From assembly GCA_009773395.1 (NCBI GenBank), contig WRPI01000001.1:1-64000 (forward strand): 64,000 nucleotides of DNA, in the 5' to 3' direction. Of the stretch, positions 52,793-62,703 are shown piece by piece (positions within the stretch are counted from its first letter, which is position 1; each line of letters begins with the position of its first letter). The notes below the pieces were generated by a model. It was not told where the DNA came from, did no database searches, and worked only from the letters and a program-made list of their open reading frames with translations. Made by a program: the position numbers and the translations under genes. The stretch is from Hyphomonadaceae bacterium. GTDB lineage: Bacteria; Pseudomonadota; Alphaproteobacteria; Caulobacterales; Aquidulcibacteraceae.

Positions 52793-54406
52793 TTGACAAT
52801 TACGCCGAAAAAACTAGGGTCTGTTGATATTGAGATTTTGTGCCGATTTTTGAGTCAAAATTGTGCAAATCAAGGCGAATTGTCGAAGGAAATACAAGTA
52901 TTTTCAAGGCAATTCATCGCGGAGTTGCGCAATTTTGGCCAAAAAGCGGTGCGAAAGATTAATAATCAACAGACCCTAGCCACATCATTTATTTTGGGTT
53001 GCGTGGCGCTTTTTAGTGCGTGCACTGGCAGCAACTCAACGGCGGTAATTGCTACTCCAGTTTCAAACAATGGCGTAGCGCAAGTTTGGGTTACCACAGC
53101 GGACAAGTCAAAATTATTGGCTCAGGAGGCCGATGTCGCAATCGCGAGTTCCACTGATAATTCCACGATTATCAATGTTGATGCAACCGAAGCTTATCAA
53201 ACCATGGTCGGTGTTGGTGCGTCATTCACTGATGCTTCGGTTTATTTGATGCAAAACAAATTAGCGCCTGATGCGCGTCAGGCCATTATTCAGGATTTAT
53301 ATTCAAAGCGCGGGATTGGATTAAATTTTGCGCGACTCACCATTGGCGCGTCAGATTTCTCACGCAGTCATTATTCGTATGATGACGTGCCGCGTGGGCA
53401 AAGCGACCCCCTACTCAATAATTTTTCTTTGGATCCTGCAAAATCGGATTTATTGCCAATTTTGAAATTGGCATTGGCAGTAAATCCCGACCTTAAAATA
53501 ATGGCTAGCCCTTGGAGTGCGCCAGGGTGGATGAAAACCTCTTACAGCATGATTGGTGGCACTTTGAGGCCAGAATTTTACCGCGCCTTCGCCAATTATT
53601 TGGTGCGCTACGTTGAGGCGATGAAAGCGGAAGGCGTAAACATATTTGCTTTAACCATGCAAAATGAACCACATTTCAGCCCAACAAATTATCCGGGTAT
53701 GGTCGTAACAGACGCCGAGCGCGCCAATTTTTTCGCAAATCACCTCGGACCTTTAATGGCGGCGCGTTTGCCAAATACCAAAATTTTTGAATGGGATCAC
53801 AATTGGAGTGAGCCATTGGCTGCAACGAATGTTCTAGCAGATAGTGAAGCGCGCAAATATGTAGATGCGGTTGCTTGGCATTGTTACGGCGGAAGCCCGG
53901 CGGCACAAACTCAAGTTCATGATGCTTACCCTGACAAAGACGTATATTTCACCGAATGTTCAGGCGGTCAGTGGGACACTAATTTTGGCAGCTCGCTCGA
54001 ATGGCAAACCAGCAATTTGATTATCGGCACAATGCGCAATTGGGCAAAGGGCGTTCTGTTTTGGAATCTTGCATTGGACGAAAAATTCGGCCCACATTTG
54101 GGCGGCTGCGGCGATTGCCGTGGTGTTTTGACAATCAATAGCGAAACCGGCGAAGTTACCAAAAATGTTGAATATTATGTGCTTGGGCATTTTGGGCGCT
54201 TTGTGGCTGAAGGGGCAAAAAGGATCAAATCCGACAGTGCAATTGACGGCATCGAAACCGTTGCATTTTTGAACCCCGATGGTGGTAGAAAAGCAATAAT
54301 CGTGTTAAACACCAATGGAAGAACCCATAATTTCACGGTGCGAGATCGCGCTAAAAACATAAATTATTCTTTGCCAGCAAATTCGGTTGCGACGATTGTA
54401 TGGTAG
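52793..54406 (+). CDS. GH30 glucosylceramidase-like lipoprotein with MITE inserted in its N-terminus
   Basis: 537 codons from TTG 52793. Residues 8-61 are read through a 162-bp palindromic insert. Without it the start would read MTITPKKLATS followed by FILGCVALFSAC, a lipoprotein signal with Cys. A GTG at 52949 inside the insert gives another complete signal (MRKINNQQTLATS...). The enzyme part is GH30: acid/base Glu in ALTMQNEPHF (about 290), nucleophile Glu in YFTECSGGQW (about 387), plus PWSAPGWMKTS. Hydrolyses beta-glucosyl or related linkages. It may remain functional because the insert keeps the frame. Confidence 0.88.
   Translation: MTITPKKLGSVDIEILCRFLSQNCANQGELSKEIQVFSRQFIAELRNFGQKAVRKINNQQTLATSFILGCVALFSACTGSNSTAVIATPVSNNGVAQVWVTTADKSKLLAQEADVAIASSTDNSTIINVDATEAYQTMVGVGASFTDASVYLMQNKLAPDARQAIIQDLYSKRGIGLNFARLTIGASDFSRSHYSYDDVPRGQSDPLLNNFSLDPAKSDLLPILKLALAVNPDLKIMASPWSAPGWMKTSYSMIGGTLRPEFYRAFANYLVRYVEAMKAEGVNIFALTMQNEPHFSPTNYPGMVVTDAERANFFANHLGPLMAARLPNTKIFEWDHNWSEPLAATNVLADSEARKYVDAVAWHCYGGSPAAQTQVHDAYPDKDVYFTECSGGQWDTNFGSSLEWQTSNLIIGTMRNWAKGVLFWNLALDEKFGPHLGGCGDCRGVLTINSETGEVTKNVEYYVLGHFGRFVAEGAKRIKSDSAIDGIETVAFLNPDGGRKAIIVLNTNGRTHNFTVRDRAKNINYSLPANSVATIVW
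52814..52979. mobile_element. 166-bp palindromic MITE (copy B) inside the GH30 gene
   Basis: CTAG at both ends (52814-52817, 52976-52979). Ends CTAGGGTCTGTTGAT and, reversed, CTAGGGTCTGTTGAT, then imperfect arms meeting at AATACAAGTATT. One CTAG plus 158 bp equals 162 bp inserted, 54 codons, no stop in the gene frame. Same length, same flanking tetranucleotide and similar centre as the element at 34217. Confidence 0.85.
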
Positions 54407-54466
54407 AGCGATAAAAGAAGAAAATAATCAATAAGAGGCAAAAGCCTCAATTAAGGGAGCGAAGAA

Positions 54467-55822
54467 ATGACAGACCAAACACAGGCAGCAAAGTCCGGGG
54501 GATCCACCCTTGGCCTGGCCATTATTTATGTGACGACACTATTTTTTATATGGGCGGTGGTGACCAATTTGTTGGATCCGCTTCTTGCCGCAATGAAGAC
54601 CATCTTTACCCTAAATACATTTGAAGCCAATCTAACCAATTTCGGTTTTTTCATCGCATATTTTGTGGTTTCAATTCCCGCGGCAACATTCCTCGCCCGT
54701 AAAGGTTATGCAAATTCGCTCCTAACTGGTGTGGGTGGCATTATTCTTGGTTGCCTTATTGCAATTTTGGCAACAAATATGAAAAATTACGAGATTTTTC
54801 TTGTGGCGTTATTCACTATGGCCTCGGGTATCACATTGCTTCAGGTCGCAGCAAATCCTTTGATTGCGGCAATGGGTGACCCAAAACATTCCGCTTTTCG
54901 CCTTAATTTGTCACAAGCATTCAATTCGCTAGGCGCGGCGAGCGCAATATTCCTTGGCGCGGGTTCACTCCTTAAAGGTGATGCCTTCAAAAAAGGTATG
55001 GTTCTAACAGACGCGCTTAAAGATGCTGCTCTTACTGAAGTTGGCAGCGTATATTTCAAAATCGCGATTGGTCTAATGTTGTTTTTGGGAGCCATTTTCC
55101 TAGTTCGCAAAACAATATCTGACAATGCTCCGCAAGTTGGTGAAAATGTATCACCGCTTAAAGCGCTTGAATCAAAATGGGCGATTTTGGGTGCATTGGC
55201 GATTTTCGTTTATGTCGGCGCCGAAGTTTCTATTGGTTCGAACATGGTAAATTATCTTGAACAAGATAGCGTGCTGGGACTTGAAAAAGAGCAAGCAGGT
55301 AAACTCACGACCTATTACATGCTGTTGGCAATGACTGGGCGGTTTTTGGGGTCTTATTTGTTACGCTCAATCCACGCACCAAAGCTACTCAGCACGTTTG
55401 CCATTGGCGCGATGGCTATGTGTGGACTAGTTATTTATGCTGGCACAATTGGCGTATCGCCAGCGACCGGCACATTTCACTTGCCTTTAGTCGCCGCTGC
55501 TTTGCCTTCGGGCGGAAGCGCGATATTCGGATATCTCGCTTTATTGGTCGGGTTATTCAATTCGATTATGTTCCCAACTATATTCACAGTAACGCTTGAA
55601 CGCTCATCGGCGCCAGCTTCGGCTACTTCGGGACTATTGTGTGTGGCGATTGCTGGCGGTGCAATTATCCCATTGATTTTTGGCCAGTTCAAAGATGCAA
55701 GCAACTTCAACTTTGCTTATATTGTGCCGCTTGTTTGCTATGGATATATTTTGTGGTTTGCACTTTCCTCAAGCAAAGCGCCAATCCACAAAATCGAAGA
55801 AACGGTGACTTCGGGTCACTAA
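54467..55822 (+). CDS. FucP-family sugar:H+ symporter 1
   Basis: 451 aa, twelve spans. Starts GLAIIYVTTLFFIWAVVTNLLDPLLAAMK, the FucP/GluP pattern, with VAANPLIAAMGDPKHSAFRLNLSQAFNSLGA as the conserved middle, and SIMFPTIFTVTLERSSAPASATSGLLCVAIAGGAI. Imports hexoses such as glucose, galactose or fucose across the inner membrane; specificity not readable. GGGAG precedes the ATG. Follows the GH30 gene, whose product could supply the sugar. Confidence 0.92.
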   Translation: MTDQTQAAKSGGSTLGLAIIYVTTLFFIWAVVTNLLDPLLAAMKTIFTLNTFEANLTNFGFFIAYFVVSIPAATFLARKGYANSLLTGVGGIILGCLIAILATNMKNYEIFLVALFTMASGITLLQVAANPLIAAMGDPKHSAFRLNLSQAFNSLGAASAIFLGAGSLLKGDAFKKGMVLTDALKDAALTEVGSVYFKIAIGLMLFLGAIFLVRKTISDNAPQVGENVSPLKALESKWAILGALAIFVYVGAEVSIGSNMVNYLEQDSVLGLEKEQAGKLTTYYMLLAMTGRFLGSYLLRSIHAPKLLSTFAIGAMAMCGLVIYAGTIGVSPATGTFHLPLVAAALPSGGSAIFGYLALLVGLFNSIMFPTIFTVTLERSSAPASATSGLLCVAIAGGAIIPLIFGQFKDASNFNFAYIVPLVCYGYILWFALSSSKAPIHKIEETVTSGH

Positions 55823-55853
55823 TCACAAAGCCACTCTAAATCAAACAAATCAG

Positions 55854-55885
55854 AAGCCCCAAATTGCATAAGTTTGGGGCTTTTG
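55854..55885 (+). terminator. Terminator between the two permease genes
   Basis: AAGCCCCAAA (55854-55863) pairs perfectly with TTTGGGGCTT (55873-55882), then T. It lies before the ATG at 55901, arguing that the second permease has its own start or depends on read-through. Confidence 0.85.
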
Positions 55886-55900
55886 CTATTGTGGATTTGG

Positions 55901-57232
55901 ATGAAAAATAAACTCACGAAAGCCAATGCGGCATTTATTTCTGTAACTACCCTATTTTTTGGGTGGGGATTTATTTCGTCCAATAATGACCCCTTATTGA
56001 CTGCATTAAAAGGCATTTTTGAATTAAATTGGACGCAAGCACTTTTCACCCAAATTGTGAGTTTTCTTGCCAATGGCATTGTTTCTTTGCCGGCGGCGGC
56101 TTTATTGAACCGAATTGGCACCGTAAACGCAATTTTATTGGCGCTGGCAACAATGGCGCTTAGTTGCTTCATGATGCAGTCCATTGGGCAATATCAATCC
56201 TATTCGGGTATTTTGGCGGCGCTCTTCGTAATGGCGGCTGGCATTACGGCATTACAAGTGGCCGCCAACCCACTTATCGCAACCTTGGGGCCCGCTAAAA
56301 CCAGCCACTTTCGCCTTACTTTTGCGCAGACGTTCAACTCATTAGGCGTAGTTATTGGAGTACATTTTGGCTCCAAAATTATGCTATCAAAAGAAATTAC
56401 TTCAATTGAAAAAAATCCACTAACCGGAGTCGTTGAACATATCACAGATCCCACCCAAAAATTGGACGCGTTGTCCGCAGTTTCGCATTCATTTGCGCTT
56501 ATTGGGATTCTGATACTGGGGCTTTTGCTCCTAGTATTTTTAACTCGCAGCACCATTGCCGCGTCAATTGCGCCAAATAATACGCATGGGAGAATTAGGG
56601 TGCTTGACGCGCTCAAATCCAAATGGGCAGTATTTGGCGCAATTGCCATCGGCCTTTATGTTGGTGCGGAGGTTTCAATTGGTTCGATAATGATTAAGTT
56701 CCTTAACCAATCAAGTATTTTGAACTTACCATTGGAGAAGTCGGGCGAATATTTGGGTAATCTCTATTGGGGTGGCGCTTTGCTTGGCAGATTTATCGGC
56801 AGCTTCCTCTTAACTAAAGTACGCGCCACCAATTTGCTTGCATTTGCCGCAACTTGCGCCGCGATTTTGTGTTTGATTGTAGCCTTTTCGCAAGGGCCGC
56901 TCGCGGGATTTTCGGCGCTCGCAGTTGGCGTATTCAATTCAATAATGTTCCCTACAATTTTCACCATCACCCTTGAAAAATCACGAGTGGCGCAATCATC
57001 GACGTCGGGCTTATTGTGCCTTGCTATATCTGGCGGGGCGATTTTGCCATATTTGGTTGGCACTATTGCCGATAAGGCAGATCTAAACTTGGCCTTCTTG
57101 GTGCCATTGGTTGCATATTTGATAATCGCATTTTTTGCGGTTCAGGCACGGACGCCCTATAATTATGCGCACTCAACGGAACACACTAATTCCGCCTCAG
57201 TTTCTCAAATTCTGCAAAACCCTCGGCGTTAG
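55901..57232 (+). CDS. FucP-family sugar:H+ symporter 2
   Basis: 443 aa from ATG 55901; the reading from 55874 would begin within a terminator. Same family as the preceding permease (SVTTLFFGWGFISSNNDPLLTALKGIF, VAANPLIATLGPAKTSHFRLTFAQTFNSLGV, FNSIMFPTIFTITLEKSRVAQSSTSGLLCLAISGGAI), clearly a paralogue by tandem duplication, but well diverged. May differ in sugar specificity. The last 47 bp overlap the convergent esterase gene. Confidence 0.9.
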   Translation: MKNKLTKANAAFISVTTLFFGWGFISSNNDPLLTALKGIFELNWTQALFTQIVSFLANGIVSLPAAALLNRIGTVNAILLALATMALSCFMMQSIGQYQSYSGILAALFVMAAGITALQVAANPLIATLGPAKTSHFRLTFAQTFNSLGVVIGVHFGSKIMLSKEITSIEKNPLTGVVEHITDPTQKLDALSAVSHSFALIGILILGLLLLVFLTRSTIAASIAPNNTHGRIRVLDALKSKWAVFGAIAIGLYVGAEVSIGSIMIKFLNQSSILNLPLEKSGEYLGNLYWGGALLGRFIGSFLLTKVRATNLLAFAATCAAILCLIVAFSQGPLAGFSALAVGVFNSIMFPTIFTITLEKSRVAQSSTSGLLCLAISGGAILPYLVGTIADKADLNLAFLVPLVAYLIIAFFAVQARTPYNYAHSTEHTNSASVSQILQNPRR

Positions 57233-57917
57233 ATTGCGCCAAGAACCAATCATAAAGCGCAGCATCATTGTAAGCAGGAACCCACGACCAATGGCCTTCA
57301 TTTGGATAAAGCGTAAAACGCGGGTGGCCACCGCAGCGTTCCAACGCGCCAATCATATCGCTTGAACCGCGCGCCGAAACCACGTCATCGCGCGCCCCAT
57401 GAAACGCCCAAATCGGAATGTGCTTTATCGCGCAAGCCGTAGCGACACTACCAGAACCCGCAACTGGCGCGATTGCTGCAAATAACTTCGGACGGGCAGC
57501 AGCCCATGACCAAGTGCCATAACCACCCAAACTGAGACCAGTTAAATAAATGCGTGACGGGTCAATTCTTAGGCTATTCGTTGCCGCAAGCAGCGTTCGT
57601 TCAAGCCGCGAAATCCTCCAGCCGCCGCGTTCATCTAATTGAGGAGATATTACGATAAACGGAAAATCATGGCCTTGCGCAATCAACATTGGTGGGCCAT
57701 GATTTTTAACGACTTCCAACTCAGTTCCAATTTCGCCAGAACCATGCAGAAATATCAAGACTGGGAAATGTTGCGTGCTGTCGGTCGCGTGGTTTTTCGG
57801 GACATATTGCAAAAAACGATATGGCTCGTTGGCGGTTTCGCGAGAAGGCTCAGATGTCGCTGCGCAGGATGCCGAGAAAACGCTCAATGCAGCGGCAAAT
57901 AATGTCAAAATTCGCAT
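57186..57917 (-). CDS. Secreted alpha/beta-hydrolase (esterase, DLH/PHB-depolymerase-like)
   Basis: 243 aa from ATG 57917, which begins the signal peptide MRILTLFAAALSVFSASCA; an upstream start at 57962 would bury it. Nucleophile Ser in YLTGLSLGGYGTWSW, Asp in HGARDDVVSARG, His in YPNEGHWSWV; oxyanion region FLHGSGEIG. Members remove acetyl or feruloyl groups from polysaccharides. Placed at the end of the saccharide locus and convergent with permease 2, so a glycan deacetylase role is plausible. Confidence 0.8.
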   Translation of the reverse strand: MRILTLFAAALSVFSASCAATSEPSRETANEPYRFLQYVPKNHATDSTQHFPVLIFLHGSGEIGTELEVVKNHGPPMLIAQGHDFPFIVISPQLDERGGWRISRLERTLLAATNSLRIDPSRIYLTGLSLGGYGTWSWAAARPKLFAAIAPVAGSGSVATACAIKHIPIWAFHGARDDVVSARGSSDMIGALERCGGHPRFTLYPNEGHWSWVPAYNDAALYDWFLAQSNAEGFAEFEKLRRN

Positions 57918-58037
57918 TTTACTTATGATTCCCAAAGGCTTATTCACATTATCGTGCTTCAATTCGCACGAGCACGCAACATTACAATGTCACTTACCGC
58001 CGCATTTCCGCCGCTTTTTCGGCTATTGTCTTTCACT

Positions 58038-58793
58038 ATGGGCAGACATTTCACACTTTTAGAGCTAGGTTTACTCCTGCCGCTTGCGCTAATTGGCACT
58101 GGCGTTACGGCTCAATCGCGCAACAATAATGGCCAGGATGCCGCTGAATTTAGGACGCTTTTTTCCGCAAGGGAAGTTGAAACTGCCCCGCAAATTTCCC
58201 GGGTTCAAGTCGAAAATGGCGGCGGATTTACCATTGATAGAACCCAATCAGGCGCAGTTTTGGTGCAATTTGATGGCTCATCCGAAGTCTGGGCGTTGCA
58301 ATCATCTTCTGGCCCTAGGGGTGATGAATTCCTAAGAAATGACGTCGGCCAAGTTATGTTGCGAATTACGGCTTTGGGCGGCATTACTTTGTATTCGACA
58401 GACGAAAGCACAGGGCGGGCGGCGTCGGTTTCGGGTCGCGGAGAAGCAATAATTTCGCTTTACAATAAATATAATGGCTCGCTTCAGGCGGCAGTTGAGC
58501 GGTCTGTAGCCAGATTTAACCCGCGCCTCTTGCCGAATTTGCGAATTGAATCGGTTGGTGGGGTTCCTGCCGCTTTGGCGTATGAAACCTTGGAAAGGGC
58601 GCATGACGCGGTCGAAGATATTCCGCCTAGCAATTTCCCGCAAAATCGCCGCTTTAGAATCATTCGCGTAAGCCGTGCCCCGCAAGCCTTCGTTATTTTG
58701 CAAAACCAAATTTTGGAAATTGGGGTGACACCTGGCATTGGCTATGCCGGCCGGCCATCTTCATCCGCAATTAAGGCGGCAATATTAAATTAA
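58038..58793 (+). CDS. Exported protein of unknown function (DUF4908-like)
   Basis: 251 aa from ATG 58038, which starts the signal peptide MGRHFTLLELGLLLPLALIG ending VTAQ; the longer frame from 57954 overlaps the esterase promoter. The mature part has VQVENGGGFTIDRTQSGAVLVQFDGSSEVWAL and ends IGVTPGIGYAGRPSSSAIKAAIL. It recalls a Caulobacterales-restricted domain (DUF4908), recognition weak. No catalytic residues visible. Confidence 0.55.
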   Translation: MGRHFTLLELGLLLPLALIGTGVTAQSRNNNGQDAAEFRTLFSAREVETAPQISRVQVENGGGFTIDRTQSGAVLVQFDGSSEVWALQSSSGPRGDEFLRNDVGQVMLRITALGGITLYSTDESTGRAASVSGRGEAIISLYNKYNGSLQAAVERSVARFNPRLLPNLRIESVGGVPAALAYETLERAHDAVEDIPPSNFPQNRRFRIIRVSRAPQAFVILQNQILEIGVTPGIGYAGRPSSSAIKAAILN

Positions 58794-59027
58794 AGCCTAT
58801 TTGAATAAATCACAAAAAAAGTCACTTTTGGTCTGTTATTTTTAACCAATTCAGCCTAAACAAAGACCGTGAATTTGGTGTCAAAAATTATCGCCGCTCA
58901 CAATCTGCCCACCCCCCTGCTGAAATGCTGTAAGGGCACACCCTTAAGGGGGCATTGTTCAACCCACCTGTTACTTCGAATAGTGCAGGTATGCCCAAAA
59001 TACTGGGCAATTCAAAGAGGAAAGAAA

Positions 59028-61610
59028 ATGCTTCAAGCCTATAACCAACATGTTCAAGAACGCGCAGCCCTTGGCATTCCCCCGCTCCCATTAAGCGCAG
59101 AGCAAACTGCGCAATTGATAGAGCTTATCAAAAATCCAACTGGCCAAGATGGCACAGCTTTGGTTGCACTCCTCACGCACCGCGTCCCTCCTGGTGTTGA
59201 CGATGCCGCCCACGTTAAGGCTTCTTTTTTGACTGCGGTCGCCGATGGTGAACTGAAAGTTGATTTGATATCGCGCGAACTCGCAACCGAACTTTTGGGC
59301 ACAATGGTTGGCGGCTATAATGTGAAGCCATTGATTGATTTGTTGGCCGATAATGTGGTTGGCAAAATCGCGGCGACCGCACTCAAAAAAACCCTTCTGA
59401 TGTTTGATTTTTTCAACGATGTTGGCGCTCTCGCCAAATCGGGCAATGCCAATGCTAAGGAAGTAATCCAAAGCTGGGCCGATGCCGAATGGTTCACTTC
59501 GCGCGCCAAGGTTGCCGAAAAAATCACGGTTACGGTTTTCAAAGTAACGGGCGAAACCAATACTGATGATTTGTCCCCTGCCCCCGACGCATGGTCGCGG
59601 CCTGATATTCCGCTGCATTATTTGGCAATGCTAAAGAACCCGCGCGACGGAATTTGTCCCGAGCAAGATGGGGTTCGTGGACCAATGAAATTCATTGAAG
59701 ACCTCAAAACCAAAGGCCATTTGGTTGCCTATGTCGGCGATGTTGTTGGCACCGGATCTTCGCGCAAATCAGCGACCAATTCGGTCATTTGGGCAACCGG
59801 CGAAGACATTCCATATGTTCCCAACAAGCGTTTTGGTGGGGTCACTTTGGGCGGCAAAATCGCACCGATTTTCTTCAATACCCAAGAAGATTCGGGTGCT
59901 TTGCCGATTGAAGTTGACGTCGCAAAACTCAATATGGGCGATGTCATTGATATTTACCCGTATGAAGGCAAAATCACGCGCGATGACGAAATTGTCGCCA
60001 ATTTTGAACTTCGCAGCCATGTTTTACTCGATGAAGTGCAAGCTGGTGGCCGCATAAATCTTATTATTGGCCGCGCTTTGACCGCCAAAGCACGTGAATT
60101 TTTGGGCCTTAGTGCTGCGACTTGTTTCCGCCTTCCCATCATTCCACAAAACACTGGCAAAGGCTTCACTCTGGCGCAAAAAATGGTGGGCCGCGCTTGC
60201 GGACTTCCAGAAGGCCAAGGAATTCGCCCCGATACTTATTGCGAACCAAAAATGACTACTGTTGGTTCGCAAGACACCACTGGCCCCATGACGCGAGACG
60301 AATTGAAAGACCTTGCCTGCCTCGGCTTTTCAGCCGATTTGGTTATGCAGAGCTTTTGCCATACAGCGGCCTATCCCAAGCCAGTTGATGTGACCACTCA
60401 CCGTGATTTGCCTGCCTTCATTTACAATCGTGGCGGTATTTCACTTAAACCCGGCGATGGCATTATCCATTCATGGCTAAACCGTATGCTTTTGCCAGAT
60501 ACAGTTGGCACTGGCGGCGATAGTCATACCCGCTTCCCAATTGGGATTTCTTTCCCAGCGGGTTCAGGTTTGGTGGCATTTGCCGCCGCGACTGGGGTTA
60601 TGCCACTCGATATGCCAGAATCCGTTTTGGTTCGCTTTAAGGGTAGTTTACAACCGGGAATAACCTTGCGGGATTTGGTTCACGCTATCCCTTATTATGC
60701 AATCCAAAAGGGTTTGTTGACTGTCGCAAAAGCTGGCAAAATAAATGTATTTTCGGGCCGCATTTTAGAAATCGAAGGCTTGTCAGACCTTAAAATCGAG
60801 CAAGCATTTGAGCTTACCGATGCATCTGCGGAGCGTTCTGCGGCAGGCTGCACAGTGCTTTTGAATAAAGAACCAATTATTGAATATATCAATTCAAACA
60901 TCGTGCTTTTGAAAAATATGATCGCCCAAGGCTATAAGGACGAACGCACTATTGAGCGCCGCATTGCAGCAATGGAAGCATGGCTTAAAAACCCACAATT
61001 GCTGCGGCCCGATGCCAATGCCGAATATGCCGAAATCCTTGAAATCGACATGAACGAAATCAAAGAACCAATTCTTTGCGCACCAAATGACCCCGATGAT
61101 GCCAAATTATTGTCCGAAGTTGCTGGCACCAAAATTGACGAAGTCTTTATTGGATCTTGCATGACCAATATTGGCCATTTCCGTGCAGCTTCATTGTTGC
61201 TCAAAGGCAAAAACGAAATCCCAACCCGTTTATGGGTAGTGCCGCCAACCAAAATGGACGCAAGCGAACTTACCAAAGAGGGCCATTATGCCACCTTTGG
61301 CAGTGTTGGCGCGCGGGTGGAAATGCCCGGGTGTTCACTTTGCATGGGCAATCAAGCACGGGTTCATGAAGGCGCGACGGTTGTTTCAACCTCCACCCGC
61401 AACTTCCCCAACCGCCTTGGCAAAGACGCCAATGTATTTTTGGCGAGTGCAGAATTATCGGCCATTGCTTCCAAACTCGGCCGCTTGCCCACAGTGGCCG
61501 AATACATGGCCGACATGGGGGTTGTAAACAGCAAAGGTGCCGAAACCTACCGCTATATGAACTTTGATCAAATCAAAGAATATGAAGATGTGGCGAAAAG
61601 CGTAGCTTAA
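59028..61610 (+). CDS. acnB: Aconitate hydratase B
   Basis: 861 aa from ATG 59028 with AGAGG 8 nt upstream; the frame reaching back to 58869 is leader. HEAT-like domain (1-160), swivel domain early in the chain as in AcnB, then the catalytic domains. Cluster cysteines: GSCMTNIGH and [58 protein letters not shown] are conserved. Converts citrate to isocitrate, feeding both aceA and the TCA cycle; cluster loss makes AcnB an RNA-binding sensor. The 230-bp leader includes AAGGG-caca-CCCTT. Confidence 0.96.
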   Translation: MLQAYNQHVQERAALGIPPLPLSAEQTAQLIELIKNPTGQDGTALVALLTHRVPPGVDDAAHVKASFLTAVADGELKVDLISRELATELLGTMVGGYNVKPLIDLLADNVVGKIAATALKKTLLMFDFFNDVGALAKSGNANAKEVIQSWADAEWFTSRAKVAEKITVTVFKVTGETNTDDLSPAPDAWSRPDIPLHYLAMLKNPRDGICPEQDGVRGPMKFIEDLKTKGHLVAYVGDVVGTGSSRKSATNSVIWATGEDIPYVPNKRFGGVTLGGKIAPIFFNTQEDSGALPIEVDVAKLNMGDVIDIYPYEGKITRDDEIVANFELRSHVLLDEVQAGGRINLIIGRALTAKAREFLGLSAATCFRLPIIPQNTGKGFTLAQKMVGRACGLPEGQGIRPDTYCEPKMTTVGSQDTTGPMTRDELKDLACLGFSADLVMQSFCHTAAYPKPVDVTTHRDLPAFIYNRGGISLKPGDGIIHSWLNRMLLPDTVGTGGDSHTRFPIGISFPAGSGLVAFAAATGVMPLDMPESVLVRFKGSLQPGITLRDLVHAIPYYAIQKGLLTVAKAGKINVFSGRILEIEGLSDLKIEQAFELTDASAERSAAGCTVLLNKEPIIEYINSNIVLLKNMIAQGYKDERTIERRIAAMEAWLKNPQLLRPDANAEYAEILEIDMNEIKEPILCAPNDPDDAKLLSEVAGTKIDEVFIGSCMTNIGHFRAASLLLKGKNEIPTRLWVVPPTKMDASELTKEGHYATFGSVGARVEMPGCSLCMGNQARVHEGATVVSTSTRNFPNRLGKDANVFLASAELSAIASKLGRLPTVAEYMADMGVVNSKGAETYRYMNFDQIKEYEDVAKSVA

Positions 61611-62042
61611 GTCGTTACCGTTGTTCGCTTCCGCAGCTCAATCCTCCCCTGCAAAGTCGGGGAAGGTGTCACGTAGTGACGGAGGGGGAAAAATGTCCGC
61701 AATTGCTTGCATTTTTTCGCAAAATATCGCCCTTCCGCGCACGTGGAAATGTTAGCAAATGTTAGTAGTTTTTGGGAAATCGCGCCTCTCGATTTCATGC
61801 CTGAAAATACCATAAAATGTCATCATTTTTGGCGCTAAATTTAATGTTACGAAAGTTTGACATTTGCCGAAATCGATTATTTTACCATGGTAGGATTTGA
61901 GGGGGATAAAAAAATGTTTGGTTCGAAACACGCTGCCGCTTCTTGAGACTTGAGGGAAAATCTAATTCTCTTAGAACCGCTATTTGGGAGAAATACTGCC
62001 CTTTATATCGAACCACTGCTATGCACTTTGCGTGCCGCCTGA
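61611..62042. other. Gene-free 430-bp stretch
   Basis: Holds the stem-loop repeat at 61643-61690, then an AT-rich stretch in which AAATGTTAG is repeated (near 61750). I see no credible ORF, tRNA or conserved RNA in it. Confidence 0.5.
61643..61690. repeat. CCTCCCC...GGAGGGG intergenic stem-loop repeat
   Basis: Outer arms CCTCCCC / GGAGGGG enclose two small hairpins, CCCCT-gcaaagt-CGGGG and GTGTCAC-gta-GTGAC. Sequences of this form (GGGGAGGTGTCACGTAGTGACGGAGGGG-like) are common between genes in alphaproteobacteria. Only copy in the window. It may terminate acnB. Confidence 0.6.
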
Positions 62043-62702
62043 TTATTCCATCACCACATCATATTGCGCGCATGGGCTGGTTTTGCTGCGGCCATCTGCG
62101 CCCCATCGCCTGAAGGATCGGCTGTCAATGTGAAACCTAGTGCCATTGTAAAAGCCAAGACCAATTCCAAATTCGGGCCCATATTCGCGGTGTGCCTTGC
62201 AAATTCTTGCGATTAATTCTTTGCGGCCAATATTGCTGGTTGGCACCAAATCAAGGGCAAAATATTTGGCATGGGCACTTCCTTTTGCGCCGCGCGCGCA
62301 AACATTGAGGATTGGATTGCGATAGCCCGAAACCGCCTCTATCTCACCAATTTGCGGAATTACGTGGCTGCGAATAAACTTCAGCGTAGTAACAATATTG
62401 GGCCAAAACTTCTGCGGCGGCACATAAAATGCGCTTTCATTGCACACTCCCGCCATGCTCGCGGTGCGCAATATTTGATAAGTTGGCAAGACATTTCCCA
62501 CGCCATTATGCGCCAAAAACCGCTCAAACTTATCAACATCCGCTTGGTTTTTTTCCGCCATAACACCCCATGAAACATATGCCGCAGGCGAAAACATATC
62601 GCCGGCAATGCCATTTTGTGACCATAATGCGTCCATTGGCAAACCAAGCGCCGCAACAAATGCGACGAAACTCGAAAGAGCCCTGAGCCCGCCGCCGCGC
62701 AT
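62043..62702 (-). CDS. Peptidase M15-like protein, exported
   Basis: 219 aa from ATG 62702 (TTG 62720 in the upstream gene is possible). N-terminal hydrophobic segment (LRALSSFVAFVAALGLPMDAL). Zinc-site motifs of M15/YcbK-type peptidases: AVSGYRNPILN, GSAHAKYFALDLVP (HxxxxxxD) and TRFHIDSRSFRRWG (final His). Would trim peptidoglycan peptides, or act as a binding homologue. It starts 2 nt from the protease stop, so the two form an operon. Confidence 0.78.
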   Translation of the reverse strand: MRGGGLRALSSFVAFVAALGLPMDALWSQNGIAGDMFSPAAYVSWGVMAEKNQADVDKFERFLAHNGVGNVLPTYQILRTASMAGVCNESAFYVPPQKFWPNIVTTLKFIRSHVIPQIGEIEAVSGYRNPILNVCARGAKGSAHAKYFALDLVPTSNIGRKELIARICKAHREYGPEFGIGLGFYNGTRFHIDSRSFRRWGADGRSKTSPCAQYDVVME

Positions 62703-62703
62703 A

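Noticed and set aside
58869-59027. 53-residue N-terminal extension of AcnB
   Set aside because: The ribosome site at 59017-59021 and the normal AcnB start [13 protein letters not shown] favour ATG 59028.
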